Assembly (NCBI GenBank): GCA_026913215.1
Contig: JAPTYK010000001.1
Coordinates: 4,092,001-4,156,000, forward strand
Origin: Streptomyces diastatochromogenes
GTDB taxonomy: Bacteria > Actinomycetota > Actinomycetes > Streptomycetales > Streptomycetaceae
Length of the DNA stretch: 64,000 nucleotides
Direction of reading: 5' to 3'
The translations under genes were made by a program, and so were the position numbers. Each line of letters starts with the position of its first letter. Positions within the stretch are counted from its first letter, which is position 1. The notes under the pieces are model-generated. The model was not told the origin of the DNA and searched no databases. It saw nothing but the letters and a program-made list of their open reading frames with translations. Below, piece after piece: positions 10,284-18,504 of the stretch.

Positions 10284-10454
10284 GTGGCCCCGCCCGGTAC
10301 AGCAACCGTGCCCGCAGACCCGGACTGCGTCGCCCTCGCCGAGATCGAGCTCTGCGGCGAGCTGATCATCGCGGCGTCGGCCGCGGACGGGGAGCGGCTC
10401 AGCGCCGACCTGATCGACGAGGTGCTGCGGACCGCGGCCGGGCCGGACCTCTGA
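10284..10454 (+). CDS. small conserved hypothetical protein
   Basis: A 56-residue acidic protein with the core CVALAEIELCGELIIAAS followed by ERLSADLIDEVL. It looks like two amphipathic helices. GTG 10284 is preferred because GGAAGAGG ends nine bases before it; ATG 10278 in the same frame is the alternative. I recall very similar small proteins in other streptomycetes, with no known function. It may share the transcript of the lipoprotein gene just upstream. Confidence 0.6.
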   Translation: MAPPGTATVPADPDCVALAEIELCGELIIAASAADGERLSADLIDEVLRTAAGPDL

Positions 10455-10493
10455 CGGTCGGGCCGGGCCCGGTGCGGGCCCGCCCGCCGTGCC

Positions 10494-10847
10494 TCAGGTG
10501 CGGAGCATGCGGGCGATGGCCTTGGTGGCCTCCTCGACCTTCTCGTCGATGCCCGAGCCGGTGGCCGCCGCGTCCGCGACGCAGTGCCGCAGGTGCTCCT
10601 CCAGGAGCTGGAGGGCGAAGGACTGGAGCGCCTTCGTCGAGGCGGAGACCTGCGTGAGTATGTCGATGCAGTAGACGTCCTCGTCGACCATCCGCTGGAG
10701 GCCGCGGATCTGGCCCTCGATCCGGCGGAGCCGCTTGAGGTGTTCGTCCTTCTGCTTGTGGTAGCCGTGCACACCGTGTGCGTGGTCGGCCGGCTCGACG
10801 GCCCCGACGGTCTCGGGGGTGACCTGGTCCGTCTCGGTGGTCGTCAT
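10494..10847 (-). CDS. csoR: copper-sensing repressor CsoR
   Basis: A 117-residue helical repressor that releases DNA when it binds Cu(I). The core (KRLRRIEGQIRGLQRMV) is the CsoR/RcnR fold. The Cu(I) ligands are visible: the cysteine in DVYCIDIL, and a histidine and cysteine in EEHLRHC. Their spacing (25 and 29 residues after the first cysteine) matches the Cys75-His100-Cys104 triad of S. lividans CsoR. The start is ATG 10847. A perfect operator lies 30 bp upstream, so autoregulation is expected. No copper exporter or chaperone gene lies next to it, so it may act on distant targets. Confidence 0.93.
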   Translation of the reverse strand: MTTTETDQVTPETVGAVEPADHAHGVHGYHKQKDEHLKRLRRIEGQIRGLQRMVDEDVYCIDILTQVSASTKALQSFALQLLEEHLRHCVADAAATGSGIDEKVEEATKAIARMLRT

Positions 10848-10876
10848 CGCGTCCTCCGTTGTCCAGAAAAGGGGTG

Positions 10877-10894
10877 TATACCCTCGTGGGTATA
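10877..10894. promoter_or_regulatory. CsoR operator
   Basis: A perfect inverted repeat, TATACCC-TCGT-GGGTATA. This is the pseudo-palindrome with C/G core bound by actinobacterial CsoR. It sits just upstream of the csoR start, where a bound repressor would block its promoter. Confidence 0.85.
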
Positions 10895-11037
10895 TGGTAC
10901 CGATCCCCGCCGATCCGGGCGGGGGTCCGTGCAGTTCACTGTGCCTGATGGGCGACACTGAGAGACGCCGGTTAGCCGTGGCCGGATGATGCGCCTAGCA
11001 TCAGCCTGACCGAAACCCAGCACCCCGAGGACCTCAC

Positions 11038-11658
11038 GTGCGATTTCGTCTGACCCCCAGGGAGACGAGCTTCTACGACATGTTCGCCGCGTCCGCGGAC
11101 AACATCGTCACGGGCTCCAAGCTCCTGATGGAACTGCTCGGAGCGGAGCCTTCCGCCCGGGCCGAGATCGCGGAGCGGATGCGGGCAGCGGAGCACGCCG
11201 GTGACGACGCCACCCACGCGATCTTCCACCAGCTGAACTCCTCCTTCATCACGCCGTTCGACCGCGAGGACATCTACTCCCTCGCGTCGTCCCTCGACGA
11301 CATCATGGACTTCATGGAAGAGGCCGTCGACCTGGTCGTCCTCTACAACATCGAAGAGCTCCCCAAGGGTGTCGAGCAGCAGATCGAGGTCCTCGCCCGG
11401 GCGGCCGAGCTGACCGCCGAGGCCATGCCGAACCTGCGGACGATGGCCAACCTCACCGAGTACTGGATCGAGGTCAACCGCCTCGAGAACCAGGCCGACC
11501 AGATCCACCGCAAGCTGCTCGCCCACCTCTTCAACGGCAAGTACGACGCCATCGAGGTGCTGAAGCTCAAGCAGGTCGTGGATGTGCTGGAAGAGGCGGC
11601 CGACGCCTTCGAGCACGTGGCCAACACGGTGGAGACCATCGCGGTCAAGGAGTCCTGA
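11038..11658 (+). CDS. pitR: PitR, DUF47 PhoU-like regulator of phosphate transport
   Basis: A 206-residue, all-helical cytoplasmic protein of the DUF47/PhoU-like family, which partners low-affinity phosphate transporters. Typical motifs are FYDMFAASADNI near the start, HAIFHQLNSSFITPFDREDI and DDIMDFMEEAVD, the last two supplying acidic metal-binding positions. The start is GTG 11038. It ends six bases before pit, so both are one operon. A plausible -10 (TAGCAT at 10996-11001) lies upstream. It corresponds in order and sequence to SCO4137. Confidence 0.9.
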   Translation: MRFRLTPRETSFYDMFAASADNIVTGSKLLMELLGAEPSARAEIAERMRAAEHAGDDATHAIFHQLNSSFITPFDREDIYSLASSLDDIMDFMEEAVDLVVLYNIEELPKGVEQQIEVLARAAELTAEAMPNLRTMANLTEYWIEVNRLENQADQIHRKLLAHLFNGKYDAIEVLKLKQVVDVLEEAADAFEHVANTVETIAVKES

Positions 11659-11663
11659 GCTTC

Positions 11664-12662
11664 GTGGACACCTTCGCTCTGATCGTGACCATCGGTGTCG
11701 CGCTCGGTTTCACGTATACGAACGGCTTCCACGATTCCGCCAACGCCATCGCCACCTCGGTGTCGACCCGGGCGCTGACGCCCCGGGCGGCGCTCGCGAT
11801 GGCGGCGGTCATGAACCTGGCGGGCGCCTTCCTCGGCAGCGGCGTCGCGCACACCGTCAGCAAGGGCCTGATCGAGACGCCCACGGGCAACTCGGGGATG
11901 GGCATCCTCTTCGCCGCGCTGCTCGGCGCGATCGTCTGGAACCTCGTCACCTGGTACTTCGGACTTCCCTCGTCCTCCTCGCACGCGCTCTTCGGCGGCA
12001 TGGTGGGCGCGGCGCTGGCGGGTGGCACGCAGGTCATCTGGTCGGGCGTCCTGGAGAAGATCGTCATTCCGATGTTCCTCTCGCCGGTCGTCGGCCTCAT
12101 CGCCGGTTACCTGGTGATGACCGCGATCCTGTGGATGTTCCGCAAGGCCAACCCGCACAAGGCCAAGCGCGGCTTCCGCATCGCGCAGACCGTCTCGGCG
12201 GCCGGCATGGCGCTCGGCCACGGCCTCCAGGACGCCCAGAAGACGATGGGCATCGTGGTGATGGCCCTGGTCATCGGTGACGTGCAGAGCGCCGACGCGC
12301 CGATCCCGGTGTGGGTGAAGCTCGCCTGCGCCATCATGCTCTCCCTCGGCACGTACGCGGGCGGCTGGCGGATCATGCGGACCCTCGGCCGCAAGATCAT
12401 CGAGCTGGACCCGCCGCAGGGCTTCGCGGCGGAGACGACCGGCGCGTCGATCATGTTCCTGACGGCCTTCGTCTTCAAGGCGCCGATCTCGACGACGCAC
12501 GTCATCACCTCCGCGATCATGGGCGTCGGTGCGACGAAGCGCGTCAACGCGGTCCGGTGGGGCGTCGCCAAGAACATCGTCCTGGGCTGGTTCATCACCA
12601 TGCCGGCGGCGGGCATCGTGGCCGCGCTGAGCTACTACGTGATCAAGCTGCTCTTCGGGTAG
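11664..12662 (+). CDS. pit: low-affinity inorganic phosphate transporter (PiT family)
   Basis: A 332-residue integral membrane protein that imports phosphate, usually as a metal-phosphate complex driven by protons. The PiT signatures are present in both halves: GFTYTNGFHDSANAIATS near the N-terminus and FKAPISTTHVITSAIMGVG near the C-terminus. About ten membrane segments can be counted. The start is GTG 11664, immediately after pitR. A strong hairpin follows the gene. Confidence 0.94.
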   Translation: MDTFALIVTIGVALGFTYTNGFHDSANAIATSVSTRALTPRAALAMAAVMNLAGAFLGSGVAHTVSKGLIETPTGNSGMGILFAALLGAIVWNLVTWYFGLPSSSSHALFGGMVGAALAGGTQVIWSGVLEKIVIPMFLSPVVGLIAGYLVMTAILWMFRKANPHKAKRGFRIAQTVSAAGMALGHGLQDAQKTMGIVVMALVIGDVQSADAPIPVWVKLACAIMLSLGTYAGGWRIMRTLGRKIIELDPPQGFAAETTGASIMFLTAFVFKAPISTTHVITSAIMGVGATKRVNAVRWGVAKNIVLGWFITMPAAGIVAALSYYVIKLLFG

Positions 12663-12680
12663 GACCCGCTGGAAAGGATC

Positions 12681-12712
12681 GGGCCCGGCTCCCCTGTGGG
12701 GGAGCCGGGCCC
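12681..12712. terminator. terminator hairpin after pit
   Basis: A perfect 14-bp stem (GGGCCCGGCTCCCC and its complement) with a 4-base loop, 18 bases after the pit stop. It lies between convergent pit and pstB and could stop both transcripts. Confidence 0.85.
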
Positions 12713-12782
12713 TCGTCGTTACGGTGGCACCGCCATGCAGCACCGTAAGACGGCCATGCGGCGGAGCCGCATGGGGTCTGGG

Positions 12783-13574
12783 TTATCCGAAGCGGCCGGA
12801 GATGTAGTCCTCGGTCGCCTGGACGCTCGGGTTGGAGAAGATGCGCTCGGTGTCGTCCAGCTCGATCAGCTTGCCGGGCTGGCCGACGCCCGCCAGGTTG
12901 AAGAAGGCCGTGCGGTCCGAGACGCGGGCGGCCTGCTGCATGTTGTGCGTCACGATGACGATCGTGAAGCGCTCCTTCAGCTCGCCGATGAGGTCCTCGA
13001 TGGCGAGGGTGGAGATCGGGTCGAGGGCCGAGCAGGGCTCGTCCATGAGCAGGACGTCCGGCTCGACGGCGATGGCGCGGGCGATGCACAGGCGCTGCTG
13101 CTGGCCGCCGGAGAGGCCGGAGCCCGGCTTGTTGAGGCGGTCCTTGACCTCGTTCCAGAGGTTGGCGCCCTTGAGGGACCGCTCGACGATGTCGTTCAGC
13201 TGGGACTTCTTGTACGAGCCGTTGAGGCGCAGGCCCGCCGCCACGTTGTCGAAGATCGACATGGTGGGGAAGGGGTTCGGGCGCTGGAAGACCATGCCGA
13301 CCGTGCGGCGCACGGCGACGGGGTCGACGCCGGCTCCGTACAGGTTCTCGTCGTCGAGCATCACCTTGCCCTCGACGCGGCCGCCGGGGGTGACCTCGTG
13401 CATGCGGTTCAGGGTGCGCAGGAAGGTGGACTTGCCGCAGCCGGAGGGGCCGATGAAGGCCGTCACGGAGCGGGGCTCGACGGTCATCGAGATGTCGTCG
13501 ATCGCCTTGTGGGCGCCGTAGTAGGCGGAGAGGCCGCTGACGTCGATTCGCTTGGCCATGTGAATCACTTCCAA
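12783..13574 (-). CDS. pstB: phosphate ABC transporter ATPase PstB
   Basis: A 263-residue ABC ATPase that drives high-affinity phosphate uptake. Walker A is GPSGCGKST (about residue 35), the signature LSGGQQQRL, and Walker B LLMDEPCSALDP. The N-terminus MAKRIDVSGLSAYYG is typical. It is the last gene of pstSCAB, 10 bp after pstA. The gene is intact. Confidence 0.97.
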   Translation of the reverse strand: MEVIHMAKRIDVSGLSAYYGAHKAIDDISMTVEPRSVTAFIGPSGCGKSTFLRTLNRMHEVTPGGRVEGKVMLDDENLYGAGVDPVAVRRTVGMVFQRPNPFPTMSIFDNVAAGLRLNGSYKKSQLNDIVERSLKGANLWNEVKDRLNKPGSGLSGGQQQRLCIARAIAVEPDVLLMDEPCSALDPISTLAIEDLIGELKERFTIVIVTHNMQQAARVSDRTAFFNLAGVGQPGKLIELDDTERIFSNPSVQATEDYISGRFG

Positions 13575-13584
13575 TTTACCGCGG

Positions 13585-14659
13585 TCAGCGGCCGGTCTTC
13601 GGGGCCTTCCAGCGGGCGATGCCGCGGGCCACCAGGTTGAGGATCATGACGAAGGCGATCAGGACGAGCGCGGCGGCCCAGGCGCGGGCCACGGCGGCGT
13701 CGGTGCCGACCGCGTACTGCTCGTACACGTAGAGCGGCAGGGAGGACTGGGCGCCTTCGAAGGGGTTCGGGTTGATGAGCTTCGTACCGAACACGAGGAG
13801 GAGGACCGGGGCCGTCTCACCGGTGATGCGGGCGACCGCGAGCATGACGCCCGTGGTGATGCCGCCGATCGCGGTGGGCAGGACCACCTTCAGGATGGTG
13901 CGCCACTTGGGGATGCCGAGGGCGAGGGAGGCCTCGCGGAGCTCGTTCGGGACGAGCTTGAGCATCTCCTCGGTGGAGCGGACCACGACCGGCATCATCA
14001 GGATGGCGAGGGCCATCGCGCCGGCGAAACCGGAGGGGCCGAAGCCCAGGATCAGGTTCCAGGTGGCGAGGACGAAGAGGCCGGCGACGATCGACGGGAT
14101 GCCCGTCATGACGTCGACGAAGAAGGTGACGGCCTTGGCGAGCTTGCCGCCGTTGGCGTACTCGACGAGGTAGACGGCGGTCAGCAGGCCGATCGGCGCG
14201 GCGATCAGGGTGGCGATGCCGACCTGTTCGACGGTGCCGAGCAGCGCGTGGTAGACGCCGCCGCCGGCCTCGGCGTCGAGGACGCCGTTCATCGAGTGGG
14301 TCAGGAAGTAGGGGCTGATGACCTGCGCGCCCTTGCTGATCGTGACCCAGGCGAGGGAGAGCAGCGGGATGACGGCGAGGACGAAGCAGACCCAGACGAG
14401 GCTGGTGGCGACGCGGTCCTTGGCCTGGCGGCGGCCCTCGACCTTGGTGGTGAGGGCGTACGTGACGAGGACGAAGAGCAGCGCGGCGATCAGGCCCCAC
14501 TGGACCTTGCTGTGCCAGCCGGCGGCGAGGCCGATGCCGATGGCCGCGGCGATGGAGCCGGCGGCGACGGCGGCCGGGGTCCAGCGGGGCAGCCGGGCGT
14601 GGGCGAGGCGCGCGGTGCGGGGTGGCCGCGACCGGACGTTCCTGTATGGCGTGGCTCAT
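13585..14659 (-). CDS. pstA: phosphate ABC transporter permease PstA
   Basis: Inner-membrane permease of the Pst system, about 358 residues after repair. The intact part carries the permease fold and the EAA-like loop LREASLALGIPKWRTILKVV that docks PstB. The start is ATG 14659, overlapping the pstC stop by the ATGA coupling. Near 14615, in a G/C-rich stretch, the frame changes; the continuation RTARLAHARLPRWTPAAV leads into the first membrane helices. Two missing bases or one extra base would explain it. The damage is likely a sequence error, since pstC and pstB are intact. Confidence 0.93.
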
Positions 14660-15630
14660 GCCGCTGCCCCCGAGTACTCCTTGCGGCGGCCGATGATCCA
14701 GCGTGCGGCGCCGTTGACCAGCAGGGTGATGACGAAGAGGACGAGGCCGGAGGCGATCAGCGCGTCGCGGCCGAAGCCGTCGGCCTCGTTGAACTTGGCG
14801 GCGATGTTCTGCGCGAAGGTGCCGCCGCCCGGGTCGAGGAGGTGGCCCGAGAGGACGAAGCTGGGGGAGAGGACCACGGCGACGGCCATGGTCTCGCCGA
14901 GTGCGCGGCCGAGGCCCAGCATGGAGGCGGAGATGATGCCGGAGCGGCCGAAGGGCAGCACCGACATGCGGATGACCTCCCAGCGCGTGGCGCCGAGGGC
15001 GAGGGCGGCTTCCTCGTGCATCTTCGGGACCTGGAGGAAGACCTCGCGGGTCACGTTGGTGATGATCGGGAGGATCATGATCGCCAGGAGGATGCCCACG
15101 GTGAAGAGGTTGCGGGCGACGCCGTCCTGGGACTTGTCGAAGATGTACGTCCAGCCGAGGTACTGGTCGAGCCACTTGTTGAGGCCGTCCAGGTACGGGA
15201 CGAGGAAGATCGCGCCCCAGAGGCCGTAGATGATGCTGGGCACGGCGGCGAGCAGGTCGACGACGTACGCGAGCGGCTTGGCCAGCTTGCGCGGGGCGTA
15301 GTGCGAGATGAAGAGGGCGATCCCGATCGCGACGGGCACGGCGATGAGCATCGCGATGACCGAGGAGACCAGGGTGCCGAAGGCGAGGACGGCGATGCCG
15401 AAGACCGGCGGGGTGTTCGCCGGGTTCCACTCGAAGGTGGTGAAGAAGTTCGTGCTGTCCTTCGAGATGGCGAGGGCGGCACGGTAGGTCAGGAAGACCG
15501 CGATCGCGGCCATGATCACGAGGAGGGTGATGCCGGAGCCCCTGGACAGACCGCTGAAGACGCGGTCTCCGGGGCGGGTCGCGCTCTTGGCGCTCCGGCT
15601 CCTCTGTATGTCAGGTGTGGTGGTAGCCAT
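14656..15630 (-). CDS. pstC: phosphate ABC transporter permease PstC
   Basis: A 324-residue permease with six membrane segments and the conserved loop EEAALALGATRWEVIRMSVL. It pairs with PstA to form the phosphate channel. The start is ATG 15630 (MATTTPDIQRSRSA), preceded by GAAGAA. The gene is intact and lies between pstS and pstA. Confidence 0.96.
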   Translation of the reverse strand: MATTTPDIQRSRSAKSATRPGDRVFSGLSRGSGITLLVIMAAIAVFLTYRAALAISKDSTNFFTTFEWNPANTPPVFGIAVLAFGTLVSSVIAMLIAVPVAIGIALFISHYAPRKLAKPLAYVVDLLAAVPSIIYGLWGAIFLVPYLDGLNKWLDQYLGWTYIFDKSQDGVARNLFTVGILLAIMILPIITNVTREVFLQVPKMHEEAALALGATRWEVIRMSVLPFGRSGIISASMLGLGRALGETMAVAVVLSPSFVLSGHLLDPGGGTFAQNIAAKFNEADGFGRDALIASGLVLFVITLLVNGAARWIIGRRKEYSGAAA

Positions 15631-15753
15631 CTGTTCTTCTCCGGTCTGCGGGTCCCGTACGTCCCTCGCGGGGTGACGGGGCCCTGGCGGCGGTGCACCG
15701 GATGCCGGGGCCGGCCCCTCCACGGGAGGTGAGGGGCCGGGCCCGGCCGGGGG

Positions 15754-16896
15754 TCAGGACAGGGTGGGGACGATCGCGCGGACCTTGGCCGCGATCTCGG
15801 CCGGGAGCGGGGCGTAGCCGGCGTCGGAGAGGACCTTCTGGCCCTCCTCGCTGGCGGTGTAGGTGAGGAACGCCTTCAGGGTCGGCAGGGTGTCCGCCTT
15901 GTTGCCCTTGTCGCAGGCGATCTCGTACGTGACCAGGGTCAGCGGGTAGGCGCCCTCGGCCTTGGTGGTGTAGTCGAGGGAGAGGGCCAGGTCGCTGCCG
16001 GTGCCCTTGACCTTGGCGGCGGCGATGGCCTTCGAGGCGTTCTCCGTGGTGGCGGCGACCGGGGCGGAGGCGCCGGTGTTGATGCTGACCGTGGAGATCT
16101 TGTTGGCCGTGGCGTAGGAGAGCTCGAAGTAGCCGATGGAGCCCTCGGCGTCCTTGACCGCGGTGGCGACACCGGAGGAGCCGTTGGCGGCCTGGCCGTT
16201 CGGGGCGGGCCACGACTTCGTCTTCGGGTCGTACTTCCAGTCGGCCTTCGCGGTGGCCGAGAGGTACTTGCCGAGGTTCTGGGTGGTGCCCGACTCGTCC
16301 GAGCGGTGGAAGGCCTGGATCGTGGTGTCGGGGAGCTTGGCGCCCGGGTTCAGCTTGGCGATCGCCGGGTCGTTCCACTTGGTGATCTTCGTGTCGAAGA
16401 TCTTGGCCAGCGTGGGGGCGTCGAGGACGAGGTTGTCCACGCCGTCCAGCTTATAGCCGATGGCGATGGGGCCGCCCACCATGGGGAGGTTGACGCCCTT
16501 GCCGCCCTTGCAGATCTTCTGCGAGGCGGCGACCTCTTCGTCCTTGAGGGCGGAGTCGGAGCCGGCGAAGGTGACCTGGCCCTGGTTGAACTTGGTGATG
16601 CCGCCGCCGGAACCGATGGCCTGGTAGTTGACCTCGACGCCGGAGCACGCGGCCTGGAAGTTCTTGACCCACAGGTCCATGGCGTTCTTCTGCGCGCTGG
16701 AGCCCGCGGCGAGGATCTGGCCCTTGGCGCCGTCGCACGCGATGTTCGACGCGGCGGCGGAGGTCTTGGTGCCGCCGTCCTTCGTCGGGGTCTCCGTGTT
16801 GTTGTCCGAGCCACACGCCGAGAGGACGAGCGCACCGGAGACGACGAGGGCACCGATCGCGGAGGCGCGAAGCCCGTTCTTGCGCGAAAGCTTCAC
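15754..16896 (-). CDS. pstS: phosphate-binding lipoprotein PstS
   Basis: The extracellular phosphate receptor of the Pst system, 380 residues. The signal peptide ends in the lipobox LSAC at residue 28 and is followed by an Asn/Thr-rich linker. Phosphate-binding loops are visible, for example AAGSSAQ, FAGSDSAL and RSDESGTT. It is the first and usually most strongly expressed gene of pstSCAB. PHO boxes lie upstream. Gaps of about 120 bp to pstC may hold a processing or attenuation site. Confidence 0.97.
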   Translation of the reverse strand: MKLSRKNGLRASAIGALVVSGALVLSACGSDNNTETPTKDGGTKTSAAASNIACDGAKGQILAAGSSAQKNAMDLWVKNFQAACSGVEVNYQAIGSGGGITKFNQGQVTFAGSDSALKDEEVAASQKICKGGKGVNLPMVGGPIAIGYKLDGVDNLVLDAPTLAKIFDTKITKWNDPAIAKLNPGAKLPDTTIQAFHRSDESGTTQNLGKYLSATAKADWKYDPKTKSWPAPNGQAANGSSGVATAVKDAEGSIGYFELSYATANKISTVSINTGASAPVAATTENASKAIAAAKVKGTGSDLALSLDYTTKAEGAYPLTLVTYEIACDKGNKADTLPTLKAFLTYTASEEGQKVLSDAGYAPLPAEIAAKVRAIVPTLS

Positions 16897-17014
16897 TTTC
16901 GGGTGTTCCTTCCAGAAGCCGCCTTGTCGCGGACCGTATGTGTCCTGACCGTTCTACGGCGGCGTGTGTCGGTTGGTCGGTGCGTCGTTGTGCTCCGTGC
17001 ACCGTGTAAGGCCG

Positions 17015-17069
17015 AAATTAGGCAGAACAGGTGAAGCGGTCGGCGGGGGAGGGTGAACGGGAAGTGAAC
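17015..17069 (-). promoter_or_regulatory. PHO-box promoter of pstS
   Basis: On the minus strand, two adjacent 11-base direct repeats GTTCACTTCCC (17069-17059) and GTTCACCCTCC (17058-17048) match the Streptomyces PhoP-binding unit. A third, weaker unit (GCTTCACCTGT) lies at about 17037-17027, and a TAATTT -10 at 17020-17015. The layout fits phosphate-starvation activation by PhoR-PhoP. Confidence 0.85.
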
Positions 17070-17116
17070 CGTGCCGGAAGTGCGGGTGCGGTCCTCGCCG
17101 CCCGCGCGGGGGCCGG

Positions 17117-17525
17117 TCAGAGGTGGGACGCGCTCACCGCCGCGTCCAGGAGGTCGCGGTCCCGGGGCTGGGTGAGGCGGGAGCGGGCGGAGGCAGGGGG
17201 GAGCCAGAGGAGGGCGTCGATCTCCTTGGTGGGGACGAAGCCGCCGTCGAGGGCGCGGGCCGACCAGTAGGCGACCTCCTTGGGGCGGCCGTCCACCCGG
17301 TAGTGCGCCGTGGGCAGGCGGGGCCGAGCTCGCAGCGGCGGCCCGTCTCCTCCAGGACCTCGCGCAGCGCGCACGCCTCCGCCGTCTCGCCGCGCTTCCG
17401 CTTTCCCTTCGGATGCGACCAGTCGTCCCACTTCGGCCGGTGGACCAGGGCGATCTCGATGCCCTGGCCGGAAATCGCCGGGCGCCACAGGACGCAGCCC
17501 GCCGCCAGGACGGGGCGGCGGTCAC
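17117..17525 (-). CDS. NUDIX hydrolase
   Basis: A MutT-like hydrolase of about 136 residues after repair. The NUDIX box is clear: GKRKRGETAEACALREVLEETG fits GX5EX7REUXEEXGU. The start is GTG 17525, whose GTGA overlaps the stop of the CHAD gene. One base is missing near 17509 and another near 17320. Likely substrates are nucleoside di- or polyphosphates. Coupling to a CHAD (polyphosphate-binding) protein and ppk suggests a role in polyphosphate or nucleotide pyrophosphate turnover; that part is inference. Confidence 0.85.
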
Positions 17526-18504
17526 GGGACCGGGGCCGTCGTGCGGCGCCAGGCGCGCTGGAAGGCGAAGCGGGCCGCTTCCACCTCGTGGCGCTGGTCG
17601 GCGTGGAGGACGCCGAGGGCGTACGCCGTCGCCGGGGCGATCCGCGGCGTGCGGGCCGCCGCGCCGCCGCCGCGGCCGCCTCCGCCGCGTCGCGGTGGCG
17701 GTCCAGGGCCTTGGCCGCCTCGTACAGGACGGAGTCGGGATCGCCGCCGGTGTGCAGGGCCTCGTGGGCGTACCGGTGCAGGCGCAGCAGGGCCCGGGTG
17801 TGGTGCCAGGGCGCGTCCTGGGACTCGCCGGCGGCGAGGGCGAGGGCGTCCGCGTTGTACGGGTGGGCCGCCCGGGTCAGGGGAGGGCGGCGACCGCGTC
17901 CCGGAGGCGCCGCTCGGCGAGCTCGGCGGGGCGTCGATGACCTCGACGGCCGGGGCCGAGCCCGCCGGGCCGAGGGGACCTCGGAGGCGAGGAGGGCGAC
18001 GGCGTCGGCGACGGCGTGGAAGCGGGCGGAGCCGAGCGCCTGGAGGGAGGCCGAGTGGGCGCGCGTACGGGCCAGGGTCAGCTGGCGTTCCAGGAGGGCG
18101 CCCGCTCGGGCGGCGCCCACGGTCAGGCCCGCGCCGCCCTCGGTGCCCCGGGCGGCCGGGACCGGCCCGGTGCCGTTCGACAGGCGGGACAGCGCGTCCA
18201 CCAGGCGGACGAGCCGCGAGGTGCAGGCCTGCTCCACGGCGAGCGTGCCGGAGAGCCAGGCGAGCTCCGTGCGCAGCTGGTCGGCCCAGGCCGTGTCGAG
18301 CAGCGGCCGGAAGGTGTGGAGGGTGCCGCCGATCCGGCGGGCCGCGCCCCGCAGCGTACGGGCGGCCTCCTCCGCTCCGGCCGTGTCGGAACCGCTCTCG
18401 CCGTGCAGGCGCAGGCCGCGGAGGAAGTCCGCGGCCCGCGCGTGCAGGTAGGGGGCCAGGACCTCGCCGGCCGTGACGTCCTGCGAGTGGTCAGGGTTGT
18501 GCAC
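17522..18504 (-). CDS. CHAD-domain protein
   Basis: About 328 residues after repair, made of repeated helices rich in conserved His/Arg/Lys (for example LRRLHRYAHEALH-like ALLRLHRYAHEALHTG). CHAD domains bind polyphosphate. The start, GTG 18504, overlaps the ppk stop by 14 bp, and its own stop overlaps the NUDIX start. The frame breaks around 17975, 17895 and 17660; the repaired C-terminus reads RFAFQRAWRRTTAPVP. The order ppk-CHAD-NUDIX strongly suggests a polyphosphate function. Confidence 0.8.
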
